Below, piece by piece: positions 17,736 through 26,322 of a DNA stretch of 64,000 bases (its first letter is position 1; every line of letters begins with the position of its first letter). The position numbers and the translations under genes were made by a program. The DNA lies in contig DATLNB010000032.1 in assembly GCA_035536995.1 (NCBI GenBank), positions 1-64,000 of the forward strand. Reading direction: 5' to 3'. Under the pieces are notes generated by a model. That model was not told the origin of the DNA. It ran no database searches and saw only the letters and a list, made by a program, of their open reading frames with translations. Origin of the DNA: AV80 sp035536995. Lineage in GTDB: Bacteria > Verrucomicrobiota > Verrucomicrobiia > Chthoniobacterales > UBA10450.

Positions 17736-19022
17736 TCAGCATTCCTCCCGGACCAGATCCTCGAAGGTCTGTCGCCGGCGAACGAGTGACGCCTGGCTGC
17801 CGGCGACTAGCACCTCCGCCGGAAGGGGTCGCGAATTGTAATTCGAGGCCATCGCAAACCCATAGGCGCCCGCGCTCATCAAGGCGATGAGATCGCCCTC
17901 GCGGAGGGCCGGCAAAGCGCGATCCTCGGCAAAGAAGTCTCCACTTTCGCAGACCGGCCCAACAACGTCGATCGGTTCCGCATCGCTTCCGGCGGGTTCC
18001 CGGACCGGCACGATCTCGTGATATCCCTGGTAAAGCGCCGGCCGAATCAGGTCGTTCATCCCGGCATCCACGATCGCGAACTTCTTCTTCTCGGCCTGTT
18101 TCAGATACCGAATACGACTTACGAGCACCCCCGCGTTGCCGACCAAAAACCGCCCCGGTTCGAGCAAGGCGCGCAGCCCGATTTCACGCAGCGGCGGCAC
18201 GATCGCCTCGCGATAATCCGCCACACTGAAGGCCGATTCTTCCCCGCCGTGGTCGTGCCACCACTTGCCGGTTCCACTCTCCAGGGCGCGGCGGTAAATG
18301 ATTCCCATGCCGCCGCCCACGCTGAAAAACTCGAGTCCATGGCGCGCTTTCAATTCCGCGATCAACGGCGCGACTTTCTCGATCGCTTCCGCGAACGGCG
18401 CTGCTTTTGTGATCTGCGATCCGATGTGCATCTGGATGCCGCGGATCGATACCCCGGGCATCCGCGCCGCCTTCTCGTAAACCTCACGGGCCCGATGAAG
18501 CGCAACCCCGAACTTGTTTTCGCTTTTTCCCGTCGAGATGTAGCGATGGGTGCTCGCGTCCACGTCCGGATTGACCCGCAACGCGACAGGCGCGCGGGTC
18601 CCCTTTTCCCGCGCGATGCAATCGATCCACTCGAGCTCGGCTTCGCTTTCGACGTTGAAACTGAAGACGCCTTCCGCGAGCGCGTATTCGATTTCCTCCC
18701 GCGACTTGCCTACCCCCGCGAAGGTGCATTTCGCTGCCGCGCCCCCGGCCTTCAGGACGCGGAACAATTCGCCGCCGGAAACAATGTCGAACCCGGCCCC
18801 GGCCTCCGCGAGCCGGCTGAGGATTGCGCCGTTCGAGTTCGCCTTAACCGCATAACAAATCAGGTGGTCGAGCGGCGCCAGGGCCTGATCGAGCCGGCGG
18901 TAGTGATCGAGGATCGTGCCGGCGCTGTAAACGTAGAGCGGCGTCCCGAATTGCTCCGCAAGCCCTGAGAGCGAGACTTCTTCGCAATAAAGCTGGCCGC
19001 CCCTGTAATGAAATGAATGCAT
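17736..19022 (-). CDS. lysA: Diaminopimelate decarboxylase
   Basis: A 428-residue fold III PLP decarboxylase that converts meso-diaminopimelate to lysine and CO2, the last step of the DAP pathway. Evidence: PLP lysine K60 in CYAVKANSN, FDIVSGGEL, HIGSQ, FSVGGGMG, EPGRFLVGNAG, and GPVCESGDFFA with the catalytic Cys-Glu contributed in the dimer. Length and order of motifs are normal. Monocistronic as far as visible. A perfect palindromic repeat (19043-19063) lies about 20 bases upstream of the start. Confidence 0.95.
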   Translation of the reverse strand: MHSFHYRGGQLYCEEVSLSGLAEQFGTPLYVYSAGTILDHYRRLDQALAPLDHLICYAVKANSNGAILSRLAEAGAGFDIVSGGELFRVLKAGGAAAKCTFAGVGKSREEIEYALAEGVFSFNVESEAELEWIDCIAREKGTRAPVALRVNPDVDASTHRYISTGKSENKFGVALHRAREVYEKAARMPGVSIRGIQMHIGSQITKAAPFAEAIEKVAPLIAELKARHGLEFFSVGGGMGIIYRRALESGTGKWWHDHGGEESAFSVADYREAIVPPLREIGLRALLEPGRFLVGNAGVLVSRIRYLKQAEKKKFAIVDAGMNDLIRPALYQGYHEIVPVREPAGSDAEPIDVVGPVCESGDFFAEDRALPALREGDLIALMSAGAYGFAMASNYNSRPLPAEVLVAGSQASLVRRRQTFEDLVREEC

Positions 19023-19041
19023 TGGGATCGTGCTAGCCTAT

Positions 19042-19068
19042 CAGGCGCTTGGCACAAGCGCCTCTACA
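19042..19068. repeat. Palindromic repeat, family A, single copy
   Basis: AGGCGCTTG-GCA-CAAGCGCCT (19043-19063): perfect 9-bp arms, 3-base loop, followed by CTACA. It matches the three-unit cluster at 26319-26410 in sequence and loop. It sits between the start of lysA and the start of the secreted gene at 19086, so both promoters must lie in or around it. Confidence 0.85.
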
Positions 19069-19085
19069 TCCTAGCATCCGAAGGC

Positions 19086-19508
19086 ATGAAGAAGTCCTTC
19101 CTTTTTGCCGGTCTGATCGTAGCCGGATTGCTTTGCGCGGCCGAGCCAGACTCAGATCCTTGCGCTCTCGTTCCGAAGGAGGAGGTCGCGAAAATCATTG
19201 GCGAGATAAAGGAGGGCCCAACACCGCACGAAGGTTTGATGAAAGAAAAGGAATGCCGCTGGACGAATATGTCCGGCTCGTGGTTGAGCATCGGCCTTTA
19301 CAGCTCCGAGAAGTGGGACCTGAAGAAAGGCAGCGGCAATAATCCCACGGATGTGAAGGGCCTCGGCGACGAAGCTTTCACGGACAAACGCGGGACCGAC
19401 GCCGAGATCTACGTCCGGAAAGGCAAATGGATGCTCGAAGTTCGGACCAGCTCCGGGAGCGCGAACGCCCGGAAGGTCGCGGACTACGCGATCACGAAAA
19501 TGCCGTAG
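19086..19508 (+). CDS. Secreted DUF3558-like protein
   Basis: A 140-residue exported protein. A signal peptide (MKKSFLFAGLIVAGLLCA) is followed by DPCALVPKEEVAKIIG, which resembles the start of DUF3558-like domains, then CRWTN, a GLGDEAF segment and a C-terminal helix (ANARKVADYAI). Cys is at the end of the signal (LLCAAE), so it may be a lipoprotein, though the lipobox is imperfect. Start 19086 begins the signal peptide; an upstream frame reads through the palindromic repeat. Function unknown. Confidence 0.7.
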   Translation: MKKSFLFAGLIVAGLLCAAEPDSDPCALVPKEEVAKIIGEIKEGPTPHEGLMKEKECRWTNMSGSWLSIGLYSSEKWDLKKGSGNNPTDVKGLGDEAFTDKRGTDAEIYVRKGKWMLEVRTSSGSANARKVADYAITKMP

Positions 19509-19561
19509 CAGTAAGAGGAATCTTCGCGCCCCTCCCGCCGACAGTGTGGGGCGATAACTGA

Positions 19562-19705
19562 CCAGCTAGATTGGCACGGCGCTCGGCGGCTTCACCGCCA
19601 CGGATGCGGGGTCTGTGCAGCTGGCTTACGCATTCGACAGCTCTGAGGTCGACCGGTGTGAGGGAGAACGGCGCACCGAATTCATTTGCCGGAGCTAGTT
19701 CCGGC
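19562..19705 (+). promoter_or_regulatory. Candidate structured 5' leader (riboswitch-like) of nhaA
   Basis: Three helical units in the 200-base gap before nhaA. Unit 1: CCAGCT (19562-19567) pairs with AGCTGG (19619-19624), GCAC (19574-19577) with GTGC (19615-19618), and inside is a perfect hairpin GGCGG-CTTCA-CCGCC (19585-19599). Unit 2: CGGTGTG (19654-19660) with CGCACCG (19672-19678), one G-U pair. Unit 3: GCCGGA with TCCGGC (19688-19705), just upstream of the start. Nested stems with an asymmetric internal loop are what a ligand-binding leader would look like. Motifs found upstream of nhaA genes in other bacteria (nhaA-I, nhaA-II) are described in the literature; I cannot confirm a match by eye. 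Confidence 0.45.
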
Positions 19706-19719
19706 CTTTAGCGGGAAGG

Positions 19720-21033
19720 GTGGAGAGAAGCGCTAGTTTCTTTCAGCGATTTTTTCGGATAGAGACGCTTGGCGGACTGGTCCTGCTCCTGTTCGCCATC
19801 GCGGCCCTGATCCTGGCGAACTCCCCTTTGGAATCTGTTTACCGGGCGTGTTGGCAGACGCGGTTTTCGATAGGGCTCGGTAACGCCGCGTTAGGGCTGA
19901 CCTTGCAGCAATGGATAAACGACGGCTTGATGGCGCTTTTCTTCCTCCTCGTCGGCCTTGAAATCAAACGCGAACTCCTGGCCGGCGAACTAGCCTCTCT
20001 TAAACAGGCTACCCTGCCGATAGCCGCAGCGGTTGGCGGCATGGCAGTGCCGGCGGCGCTTTACTGGTCGCTGAATCGCAGCGGGCCCGCGGCTGACGGC
20101 TGGGGCATTCCGATGGCGACCGATATCGCTTTCGCGCTCGGTGCGCTGGCTTTGATCGCACCGCATGCTCCGACCGGGTTGAAGGTCTTCCTCGCGGCGT
20201 TGGCCATCGCGGACGACATGGGCGCCATTTTGGTGATCGCAATCTTTTATTCCGGCGACATCGCCTGGAGCGCTCTCGGCGCCGCGGGTGGAGTGGTGGC
20301 CATACTGGTCGCGTTGAACCTGACGGGTGTCGTCAAATTGTGGCCGTATGTGCTTTGCGGGATGGTGCTCTGGTTTTTCGTCCACGAATCAGGCATTCAT
20401 GCGACTATCGCGGGCGTTGCACTGGCGATGGCAATTCCGACCCGTACCCGGCTGAATGCCGCGGAGTTTTCGCGCGAAGCGCGCGCGTTGCTTGGTCAGT
20501 TCGATCGAAGCGAAACCGGTGATTTGCTCGTCCTGACCAGCAAAGGGCAACAGGAAAGCCTCTTCGCTCTAGAGCGCGCCAGTGAGGAAGCGACGGCACC
20601 AATTCTGCGACTGGAGCATGCGTTGCACAGGTTTTCGGCGTTCGCCGTGATGCCACTCTTCGCCCTGGCGAACGCGGGCGTGCACATCGGCGGACCGATT
20701 ACTCAGACTGGCGTGGCACTGGGGGTGACTGCAGGTCTTGTTATTGGAAAACCACTAGGAATTTTTGGCGCTTCCGTCATCGCGGTGAAGTGCGGCTTGG
20801 CAACGTTGCCGGAAGGGATGCGTTGGGGGTCGTTGCTTGGAGCGGCCTGCCTCGCCGGGATAGGATTCACCATGTCGCTCTTTATCGCCATGCTAGCCTT
20901 TGGCGACCCGGCGCTGATTGAAACGGCCAAGGTCGCTGTTCTCGCCGCTTCTCTCCTGGCCGGAGTGAGCGCAGCAGTAGTATTGAATACCTTTGGCCGA
21001 GTGCGTCCGGAACCGGGCTACGCTGGTACCTAG
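19720..21033 (+). CDS. nhaA: Na+/H+ antiporter NhaA
   Basis: A 437-residue inner-membrane antiporter with about 12 helices that exports Na+ for H+. Evidence: ETLGGLVLLLFAIAAL in helix I, FFLLVGLEIKRELL, the unwound helix IV region GIPMATDIAFALG, the paired aspartates in ALAIADDMGAI of helix V, SGIHATIAGV, and GKPLGIFG in the C-terminal half. A roughly 70-residue insertion (SREARALLGQFDRSE, then EEATAPILRLEHAL) in the central loop is usual for longer NhaA proteins. The start is GTG 19720; GGGAAGG lies very close to it. The upstream region has strong RNA-fold potential. Confidence 0.95.
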   Translation: MERSASFFQRFFRIETLGGLVLLLFAIAALILANSPLESVYRACWQTRFSIGLGNAALGLTLQQWINDGLMALFFLLVGLEIKRELLAGELASLKQATLPIAAAVGGMAVPAALYWSLNRSGPAADGWGIPMATDIAFALGALALIAPHAPTGLKVFLAALAIADDMGAILVIAIFYSGDIAWSALGAAGGVVAILVALNLTGVVKLWPYVLCGMVLWFFVHESGIHATIAGVALAMAIPTRTRLNAAEFSREARALLGQFDRSETGDLLVLTSKGQQESLFALERASEEATAPILRLEHALHRFSAFAVMPLFALANAGVHIGGPITQTGVALGVTAGLVIGKPLGIFGASVIAVKCGLATLPEGMRWGSLLGAACLAGIGFTMSLFIAMLAFGDPALIETAKVAVLAASLLAGVSAAVVLNTFGRVRPEPGYAGT

Positions 21034-21086
21034 GCTTTAATTGATTCGTGCAGGCCGGCGCGGAAAAAATTTCCCGAGGGACCGGG

Positions 21087-21563
21087 TTAACTCATGGGTC
21101 GCGGATTAAGCTTCCAGACGCGATAGCCCCACGCGTTCCCGTAAAAGAGATAGATCATGTAGGGGCAAAGGAGCCAGGCGGCGACAGAATCGAGCCGCAT
21201 TACCAGGACAAACAGCAACAGGACGAACGCGCTGTAAACGAGGCCGAGAAAATAGGCGTGCTTGAAATTGCGGCTGCGAAAAAAGAAGTAATTCCAGAGA
21301 GCATTAACGAACATAATCGTAGCCAGGAGTGCCAGGGCATTCGTGCGACTGGGAGACGTTGACAGGATCAATAACCGCATGGAGATCCCAAAACAGGTCA
21401 GGTAATAAAGTGCGCCAATTACCACCCACAGCCAAAACGGAGGAACACGCTTCGGCAAACGAATGGCCGCCAGTCGTTGTTTGACCTCGGTTCCTGCGAA
21501 GAGCCCTTCGAGAACGGCGCCGATTATGCAGATGACCAGCGAAAGAACAATCGCTCGTGTCAC
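21087..21563 (-). CDS. TspO/MBR family membrane protein
   Basis: A 158-residue five-helix membrane protein. The family signature is in helices 3-5: ALWNYFFFRSRN, then CPYMIYLFYGNAWGYRVWKLN, which is the W-x-x-x-A/G-x-x-N-x-x-I-x-x-L-N type ending. TspO proteins bind porphyrins and related ligands and affect stress and tetrapyrrole handling. The start is GTG 21563. It is convergent with nhaA. Confidence 0.8.
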   Translation of the reverse strand: MTRAIVLSLVICIIGAVLEGLFAGTEVKQRLAAIRLPKRVPPFWLWVVIGALYYLTCFGISMRLLILSTSPSRTNALALLATIMFVNALWNYFFFRSRNFKHAYFLGLVYSAFVLLLFVLVMRLDSVAAWLLCPYMIYLFYGNAWGYRVWKLNPRPMS

Positions 21564-21666
21564 AATGCGCCGATCTTACTGCCATCCAATAGCAGCCTCC
21601 AAGCACCATCCTGTTTGGTGGGTTACGGCGGACACAAATCGAGCGTTCGGACGGGCTACCGGTGAG

Positions 21667-23859
21667 CTAAAACGAACTTCGCACTCCAATGGTAACGCCG
21701 CGGCCAGCGAGGGGCAGGACCTCCTTGAGGAAGGAGAGATGGTCGCGGGCTTCTTCATCGGTCAGGTTGGTGCCTTTGAGGTAAACGTAATTGTAGGTGG
21801 GACCGACCCGGAATTTGTAGCCGACGGTGGCGTTCAGGAAGGTGTAACCGGGCGTTGCCGTTTCGAATGGCGCGATGCGATCCTGAGCTTCGACGCGCTG
21901 GCCTTCGACGCTCGCACTCCATTTTTCGCTCTGGTAATTCAGGGAGGCAGAGTGGCGCAACGGCGTAATGCGGGGCAATGGCTCGCCAGTGTCGAGATCG
22001 GTCGCGTGCACGTAATCCGCCTGGAGCCGGAAGAAGAGGTCGTTCCGATTTTTCTGCGGCTCCGGGTTGGCTTCGCCGGTGACGATGTTCTTCACAGAAC
22101 TTGCGTCTTTCGCTTCCGGGTTGTTGCTGGCGGCAACGGTCAACGGGAGCAGATGGAAGTCGGCTTTGACTTCGCCGCCGTAGAACTCGGCACCCTTTGC
22201 CGTATAAACAAATACCGGCAAACGATCTTCGATTTCGCCGGTCGGCGTAAAGGCAATGAATCCGTCGTAGCGGTTGTAGAACGTGCTGAGCGTGCCGGTC
22301 ACGACGCCGCTGGTCTTGCGCAAGCTGAGGTCGACGCCGGCGTTCTTCTCAACGTCGAGGTTTGGATTCCCGATGATGAACTGGAAGGTCGCCTCGTGTG
22401 GGCCCCGAGCGAACAGTTCCTCCGCGGTGGGCGCGCGCTCCGACAAGGTCCCATTGACCGCGAGCTGCCAGCCCTCGGCAAAATCGTAGAGAATGCCGGC
22501 GGCGCCGCTGACCGGAAGGAAGTCGCGCTCCTGTTGATCGGGCGAAGATAGCGATGTGAGCGTCGGATCAGCGTTGTCGATCCGGATCGATTGATGTTCG
22601 ATCCGTGCCCCTAATTGGAGCCGGACCTTGCCGAACTTGAGTTCTTCGAAAACGAACCCCGCGATCTGCGTAGTCTGGGTTGGCTGAAGGAACGCTTCGT
22701 CGCCGATCACGGAAAGTTCCTTGTAGAAGAACTGTCCACCGAGTGAACCGGCGAACGGGCCCACGGGCTTGTGGACGAGCTCGAGCCGGGAATCGACCCC
22801 GCTGGTTTCGAACCTGGCCGCAACTTCGTTCCCGTCGATCTCCTCGTGATGGTAATCGGTGTAAACGAACTTTGCGTTTACAGTCGTGAACCACGGTAGC
22901 GGATCGACGATCGAACTCCGGGCGTTGAGCTGGCGTTTGTCGACGTCGAGATGAACGCGCGCCGGCGGCATTGCGGGGTCGGTTGTTTCCGGATTATTCG
23001 GAACCCCGTATTTCGAGAGGAACTCAGAAAAGGATGCGCCGATGTAGCCTTTATCCCAGACATAGGAGGTGCCGAACGCGTAGTCTTCGGTTTCAACGAA
23101 CGTATTGGGAACGGTTCCCTCGGGATTCTCGGCAAAGCCGCGCCCCGCAGCCTGGACGGGAGTGAGGAGCGCGCGCATCCGGTCGTTCAAGGCAAAGCCC
23201 GGGATGCTGCGATCTCCTGTCTGGGTATAGGAGTATTGCCCGTGGAGAACCACGTGTTTGATGGGCGAAAGCGTGAGATGAATGGCGCCGCTGCGTTCCT
23301 CGTCGGCGCTATTGAAGCGGGCCCCGACCTCACCATTAAGCGCAGTGGACGGTTGTTCTACCGGGATCAGGTCATCGGCGACGTTGACGACGCCACCAAT
23401 CGCGCCCGAGCCGTAGAGGATCGTGGCCGGGCCGCGGACGACCTCGATGCTCTCACTCAGCAACGCGCTGACGCTCGGCGCGTGGTCGGGACTGAGATTG
23501 GAGACATCGAAAACCTCGGTCCCGTTGTTCAAGACGCGGACGCGGTTGTCGGCCTGCCCGCGGATGACGGGACGGCTCGAGCCCCCGGTAAAACTGCTGC
23601 CGGCGATTCCGGGTTCGTTGGCGAGAGTATCACCGAGGGTCGGCGCCGATTTCTCCTTGAGCGTGTTTTCATTGAGGATCGTGACCGACTGCGCCTTGTC
23701 GGTTTCGGATTGCTCGATAGCGCCGCCGACTACGACGACGCGCTCGGTTTCAGCGGTGCCTGATGGTGGAGGAGAGGCAGCCGGCCGGACCGCATCCTGA
23801 GCGAAGGCGGAGCCAATTGTCTGGACGACCAGAACTGCGCTAATGATAGATTTTTTCAA
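21667..23859 (-). CDS. TonB-dependent outer-membrane receptor
   Basis: A 730-residue receptor from a TTG start (KKSIISAVLVVQTIGSAFAQ is the signal peptide). Seen: a TonB box/leader ERVVVVGG, plug domain with LNENTLKEKSAPTLGDTLANEP, IRGQADNRVRVLNNG, SIEVVRGPATILYGSGAIGG and VVNVADDLIP, then a long beta-barrel ending in aromatic Phe (VTIGVRSSF). The plug resembles the ZnuD-type subset of metal/haem receptors by the DHAPSVS then VEVVRGPATLLYG-like order; this is an impression, not a proof. A GTG at 23895 is an alternative start. The small DUF2946-like gene at 24002-24328 lies 142 bases upstream and is probably cotranscribed. Confidence 0.88.
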   Translation of the reverse strand: MKKSIISAVLVVQTIGSAFAQDAVRPAASPPPSGTAETERVVVVGGAIEQSETDKAQSVTILNENTLKEKSAPTLGDTLANEPGIAGSSFTGGSSRPVIRGQADNRVRVLNNGTEVFDVSNLSPDHAPSVSALLSESIEVVRGPATILYGSGAIGGVVNVADDLIPVEQPSTALNGEVGARFNSADEERSGAIHLTLSPIKHVVLHGQYSYTQTGDRSIPGFALNDRMRALLTPVQAAGRGFAENPEGTVPNTFVETEDYAFGTSYVWDKGYIGASFSEFLSKYGVPNNPETTDPAMPPARVHLDVDKRQLNARSSIVDPLPWFTTVNAKFVYTDYHHEEIDGNEVAARFETSGVDSRLELVHKPVGPFAGSLGGQFFYKELSVIGDEAFLQPTQTTQIAGFVFEELKFGKVRLQLGARIEHQSIRIDNADPTLTSLSSPDQQERDFLPVSGAAGILYDFAEGWQLAVNGTLSERAPTAEELFARGPHEATFQFIIGNPNLDVEKNAGVDLSLRKTSGVVTGTLSTFYNRYDGFIAFTPTGEIEDRLPVFVYTAKGAEFYGGEVKADFHLLPLTVAASNNPEAKDASSVKNIVTGEANPEPQKNRNDLFFRLQADYVHATDLDTGEPLPRITPLRHSASLNYQSEKWSASVEGQRVEAQDRIAPFETATPGYTFLNATVGYKFRVGPTYNYVYLKGTNLTDEEARDHLSFLKEVLPLAGRGVTIGVRSSF

Positions 23860-24001
23860 AGGTAAATTGGAAAGCGGAACTGAGATTGCGAACACGACGG
23901 CCTCGGGACGCCCGAAGCCACAACGGTGGGCGCATGCAGGCACGCAAGACGGCGCGAACAGGAAACAGGGGGAGTCCGCGCGAGAACGCGGCGGGCAGCG
24001 C

Positions 24002-24328
24002 CTAGGAGACCACCGGCGGCGCGTGCTCGAGAAGGGTGAACTCGAGATGGGCGCTGAGAAATCGAGCCCCAGCCAGCAAATGAATAAAGGATGTTGGCGG
24101 CCCGGGCCGAGTAACACAGATGGAGTTGGTCGGGCTATGCTGATAACTGCCGGACGTGAGCAAGGTGACCGCGCACTCATGGTTAGCCCCGGCGCTGCCT
24201 CCGTGAATTTGCTCGTGCAGTTGCGGCAGGCTTGAAAGAACGAGCGCGCATAGAACCGCGCCGAGGCAGCCCGCCGCGACCAGCGCGCGTAAGGCTGTTC
24301 CTTTGCCATGCGAGAATCGCAAGTTCAT
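24002..24328 (-). CDS. Small DUF2946-like exported protein upstream of TonB receptor
   Basis: A 108-residue protein: an N-terminal hydrophobic segment (LRALVAAGCLGAVLCALVLSS), then LPQLHEQIHGG, HECAVTLLTSG, and a C-terminal HLEFTLLEHAPP. His-rich small proteins of this form (DUF2946-like) are commonly found beside TonB receptors for copper, zinc or related metals. The pattern His-Cys plus LEHAPP supports metal contact. Function is inferred from position. Confidence 0.6.
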   Translation of the reverse strand: MNLRFSHGKGTALRALVAAGCLGAVLCALVLSSLPQLHEQIHGGSAGANHECAVTLLTSGSYQHSPTNSICVTRPGPPTSFIHLLAGARFLSAHLEFTLLEHAPPVVS

Positions 24329-24420
24329 TTGGGTCCGCGAGTGTGCGTCCCCGCGCGCGCCCGCGCAAGCGCGATCTGGCCTTCTTCCGTTATGCGAAAG
24401 AGAAGGAGAAATCTGGAAGC

Positions 24421-24508
24421 CAGGAAACCAGGAAGGGATGAATAAGGAACACAGGAAAGCAGGAAGGTTTGAATTCCAGGACTCTTTTCCTGGATTCCTG
24501 GTTTCCTG
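24421..24508. repeat. Long inverted repeat of the CCAGGAA type
   Basis: CAGGAAACCAGGAA at 24421-24434 and its exact complement TTCCTGGTTTCCTG at 24495-24508, separated by 60 bases which hold more AGGAA/TTCCTGG units (ACAGGAAAGCAGGAA, CCAGGACTCTTTTCCTGG). A run of seven T at 24514-24520 follows, so it could also act as a plus-strand terminator. Lies in the 260-base gap between divergent genes. Confidence 0.8.
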
Positions 24509-24588
24509 ATTCGTTTTTTTCCCGCCGTCGCCAAGGGATGGAGCGGCCGCAACTGGACACCGTCCCCGGTGCGGTTTACCAATCCAAC

Positions 24589-24909
24589 ATGATTGGACCC
24601 GCCAAAATTTATTTCATGATCTTCGGGCTGCTCACCATTGCGGGCGGCGTGATGGGATACGTGAAAGCTGGGAGCACGGCCTCGATCGTGGCCGGGGCGA
24701 TTTCCGGAATTGCGTTGATCGTTGCCGCGTATTTGTTGCCGGGCAACGTCGTTCTCGGGCTGGCGATTGCGGCGCTAGTGTCCCTCCTTCTCGCGGGAAG
24801 ATTCATCCCGGCCTTCATGAAAACGGGAAACGTGATGCCGGCAGGTTTAATGTCCGCGCTCAGTGTGATCGGTGTCATTCTCGCGATTGTCGCCTGGATA
24901 AAAAAATAG
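24589..24909 (+). CDS. TMEM14-family small membrane protein
   Basis: A 106-residue protein with four hydrophobic helices and the TMEM14/UPF0136 pattern: IYFMIFGLLTIAGGVMGYVKAGS, then SIVAGAISGIALIVAAYLL, and GRFIPAFMKTGNVMPAGLMS. Function in bacteria is unknown. ATG 24589 is preferred; longer frames upstream run through the inverted repeat. Confidence 0.75.
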   Translation: MIGPAKIYFMIFGLLTIAGGVMGYVKAGSTASIVAGAISGIALIVAAYLLPGNVVLGLAIAALVSLLLAGRFIPAFMKTGNVMPAGLMSALSVIGVILAIVAWIKK

Positions 24910-24918
24910 CCGACCCGC

Positions 24919-26322
24919 GTGCGAAAGTTCCGGCTCAGGACGCTCCGTTTCGTTGCGTCGCTTCTGCTCGCTGCCGTCCTGGCGGCGATCGTCCTGCGCT
25001 GGATCTCGCTCGAGCAATGGCATCGCAAACAGCTGGCGCCCCAGACACCCATCGAGATCGAGGTTCCGGAAAAGTCGCCAACGCCCGCACCGTCGCCGCG
25101 GACCCCGGTCATCACCGGCAAACTGGACACGGCCCGTCTTTTCAGCGGGATCACCGTCCAGGCGTCGGTCGAGCCTACGCCGGGCGGCGCCGCCTCTGAG
25201 GAGCGGGCCGATCCGCAAAGCTACGTCCTCGAGCTGAAGCTGCGAACGCGGATGCCGGCGCCGAACAGCACCATCGAAGACCTGGCCAAAGTGAACCCGG
25301 ATTTACCTCGGGTGCTTCCCGGCCTTGCCACGATGGTTACACCGGAATCCGTCTCGCCCTTTTTCAAGGACCTCTATGACACCAAGCTCAGAAACCTGAA
25401 GGAGAATCTCGTCCGGCTCGATCAACTCCTGTCGCGCCACAACTTTTACGATTGCCAGACCGTGCTGCAGTTGCGCCACCCCGAGACAAAGCGTCGGGCG
25501 GTCTTGTTGCAGGCCGACATGGACGTGGACGCCGATGGCTCGGATTCCGATCGGTTGCCCTCCGGCTCCGGGACATCCGCGAATTTCCAGGCCATGACCA
25601 GTTATCGTTGGCCGAAGAAGACCGACATCCCAAATTTTTACCTGGGCGCGGCGGAGGAAAAACTAAAGCGCTACGAGAATGAGCTCGCTGCGAAGGGCAC
25701 ATCAGCGGAACGGAAAAAAGATTTAAAAAGCGGCATCGCCAGTGTGCGGGATGAAATCGCAACGCTGAAGAAGTTCAGCTTTTTGATCGGCGCCACGGAC
25801 CCCTACATTGTGTTGCCGATCGGCCTCGGGAAGGCCGACGGCGGCAAGGTTGGCGATTACGCACTGGTGATATTCGGGGATCGGATTTTCCCGGCCCTGG
25901 TCGGCGATGTTGGCCCTTCTGACAAAGCCGGCGAGGCTTCCCTGCGAATCGCGAAGGAGATCAGCGGAACCGCGACCCCTTACAATCGACCGGTCAGTGA
26001 CCTGAAAGTAACCTACTTGGTTTTCCCGGGAACTGCCGAGACTCCGTTCGGTCCTCCCGACTTGGAAAAGATCCACGCAAAATGCGAGGCGCTGGTGAAA
26101 GAGATCGGCGGCTCTGGCGTCCCGTTGCACCATTGGGAGAACATCATTCCGCCGCTCCCCAGCCCGACGCCAACTCCAACACCGAGCCCGACACCAACGG
26201 CTTCGCCTTCGGGCTCGCCCGCGACGCCCGGCGCAACGCCAGCTTCCACCTTCGCCTTTCCGATCGCGTCGCCGAGCCTGACGCCCAGCGTGACGCCGAT
26301 TGCCTCACCCAAGCGAATGTAG
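24919..26322 (+). CDS. GH75-like (chitosanase-family) exported protein
   Basis: A 467-residue protein with an N-terminal signal-anchor (FVASLLLAAVLAAIVL). The core has VLLQADMDVDADGSDSDR, which resembles the acidic active-site region of glycoside hydrolase family 75 chitosanases (M-D-I-D-C-D-G type). It also has DPYIVLPIG, GDYALVIFGDRIFPALVGDVGPSDK and GEASLRIAKEI, the latter matching the conserved family block with GEASL. A coiled helix of about 60 residues separates them. The C-terminus is a Pro-Thr-Ser linker-like tail (SPTPTPTPSPTPTASPSG). Start is GTG 24919. The stop TAG lies inside the palindromic repeat that follows. Chitosan as substrate is inferred. Confidence 0.7.
   Translation: MRKFRLRTLRFVASLLLAAVLAAIVLRWISLEQWHRKQLAPQTPIEIEVPEKSPTPAPSPRTPVITGKLDTARLFSGITVQASVEPTPGGAASEERADPQSYVLELKLRTRMPAPNSTIEDLAKVNPDLPRVLPGLATMVTPESVSPFFKDLYDTKLRNLKENLVRLDQLLSRHNFYDCQTVLQLRHPETKRRAVLLQADMDVDADGSDSDRLPSGSGTSANFQAMTSYRWPKKTDIPNFYLGAAEEKLKRYENELAAKGTSAERKKDLKSGIASVRDEIATLKKFSFLIGATDPYIVLPIGLGKADGGKVGDYALVIFGDRIFPALVGDVGPSDKAGEASLRIAKEISGTATPYNRPVSDLKVTYLVFPGTAETPFGPPDLEKIHAKCEALVKEIGGSGVPLHHWENIIPPLPSPTPTPTPSPTPTASPSGSPATPGATPASTFAFPIASPSLTPSVTPIASPKRM

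Noticed and set aside
18018..18968. Plus-strand 316-residue frame
   Set aside because: Lies wholly antisense to lysA, which has complete family motifs.
21463..22551. Plus-strand 362-residue frame
   Set aside because: Antisense to the TonB receptor barrel and the TspO start; no motifs.
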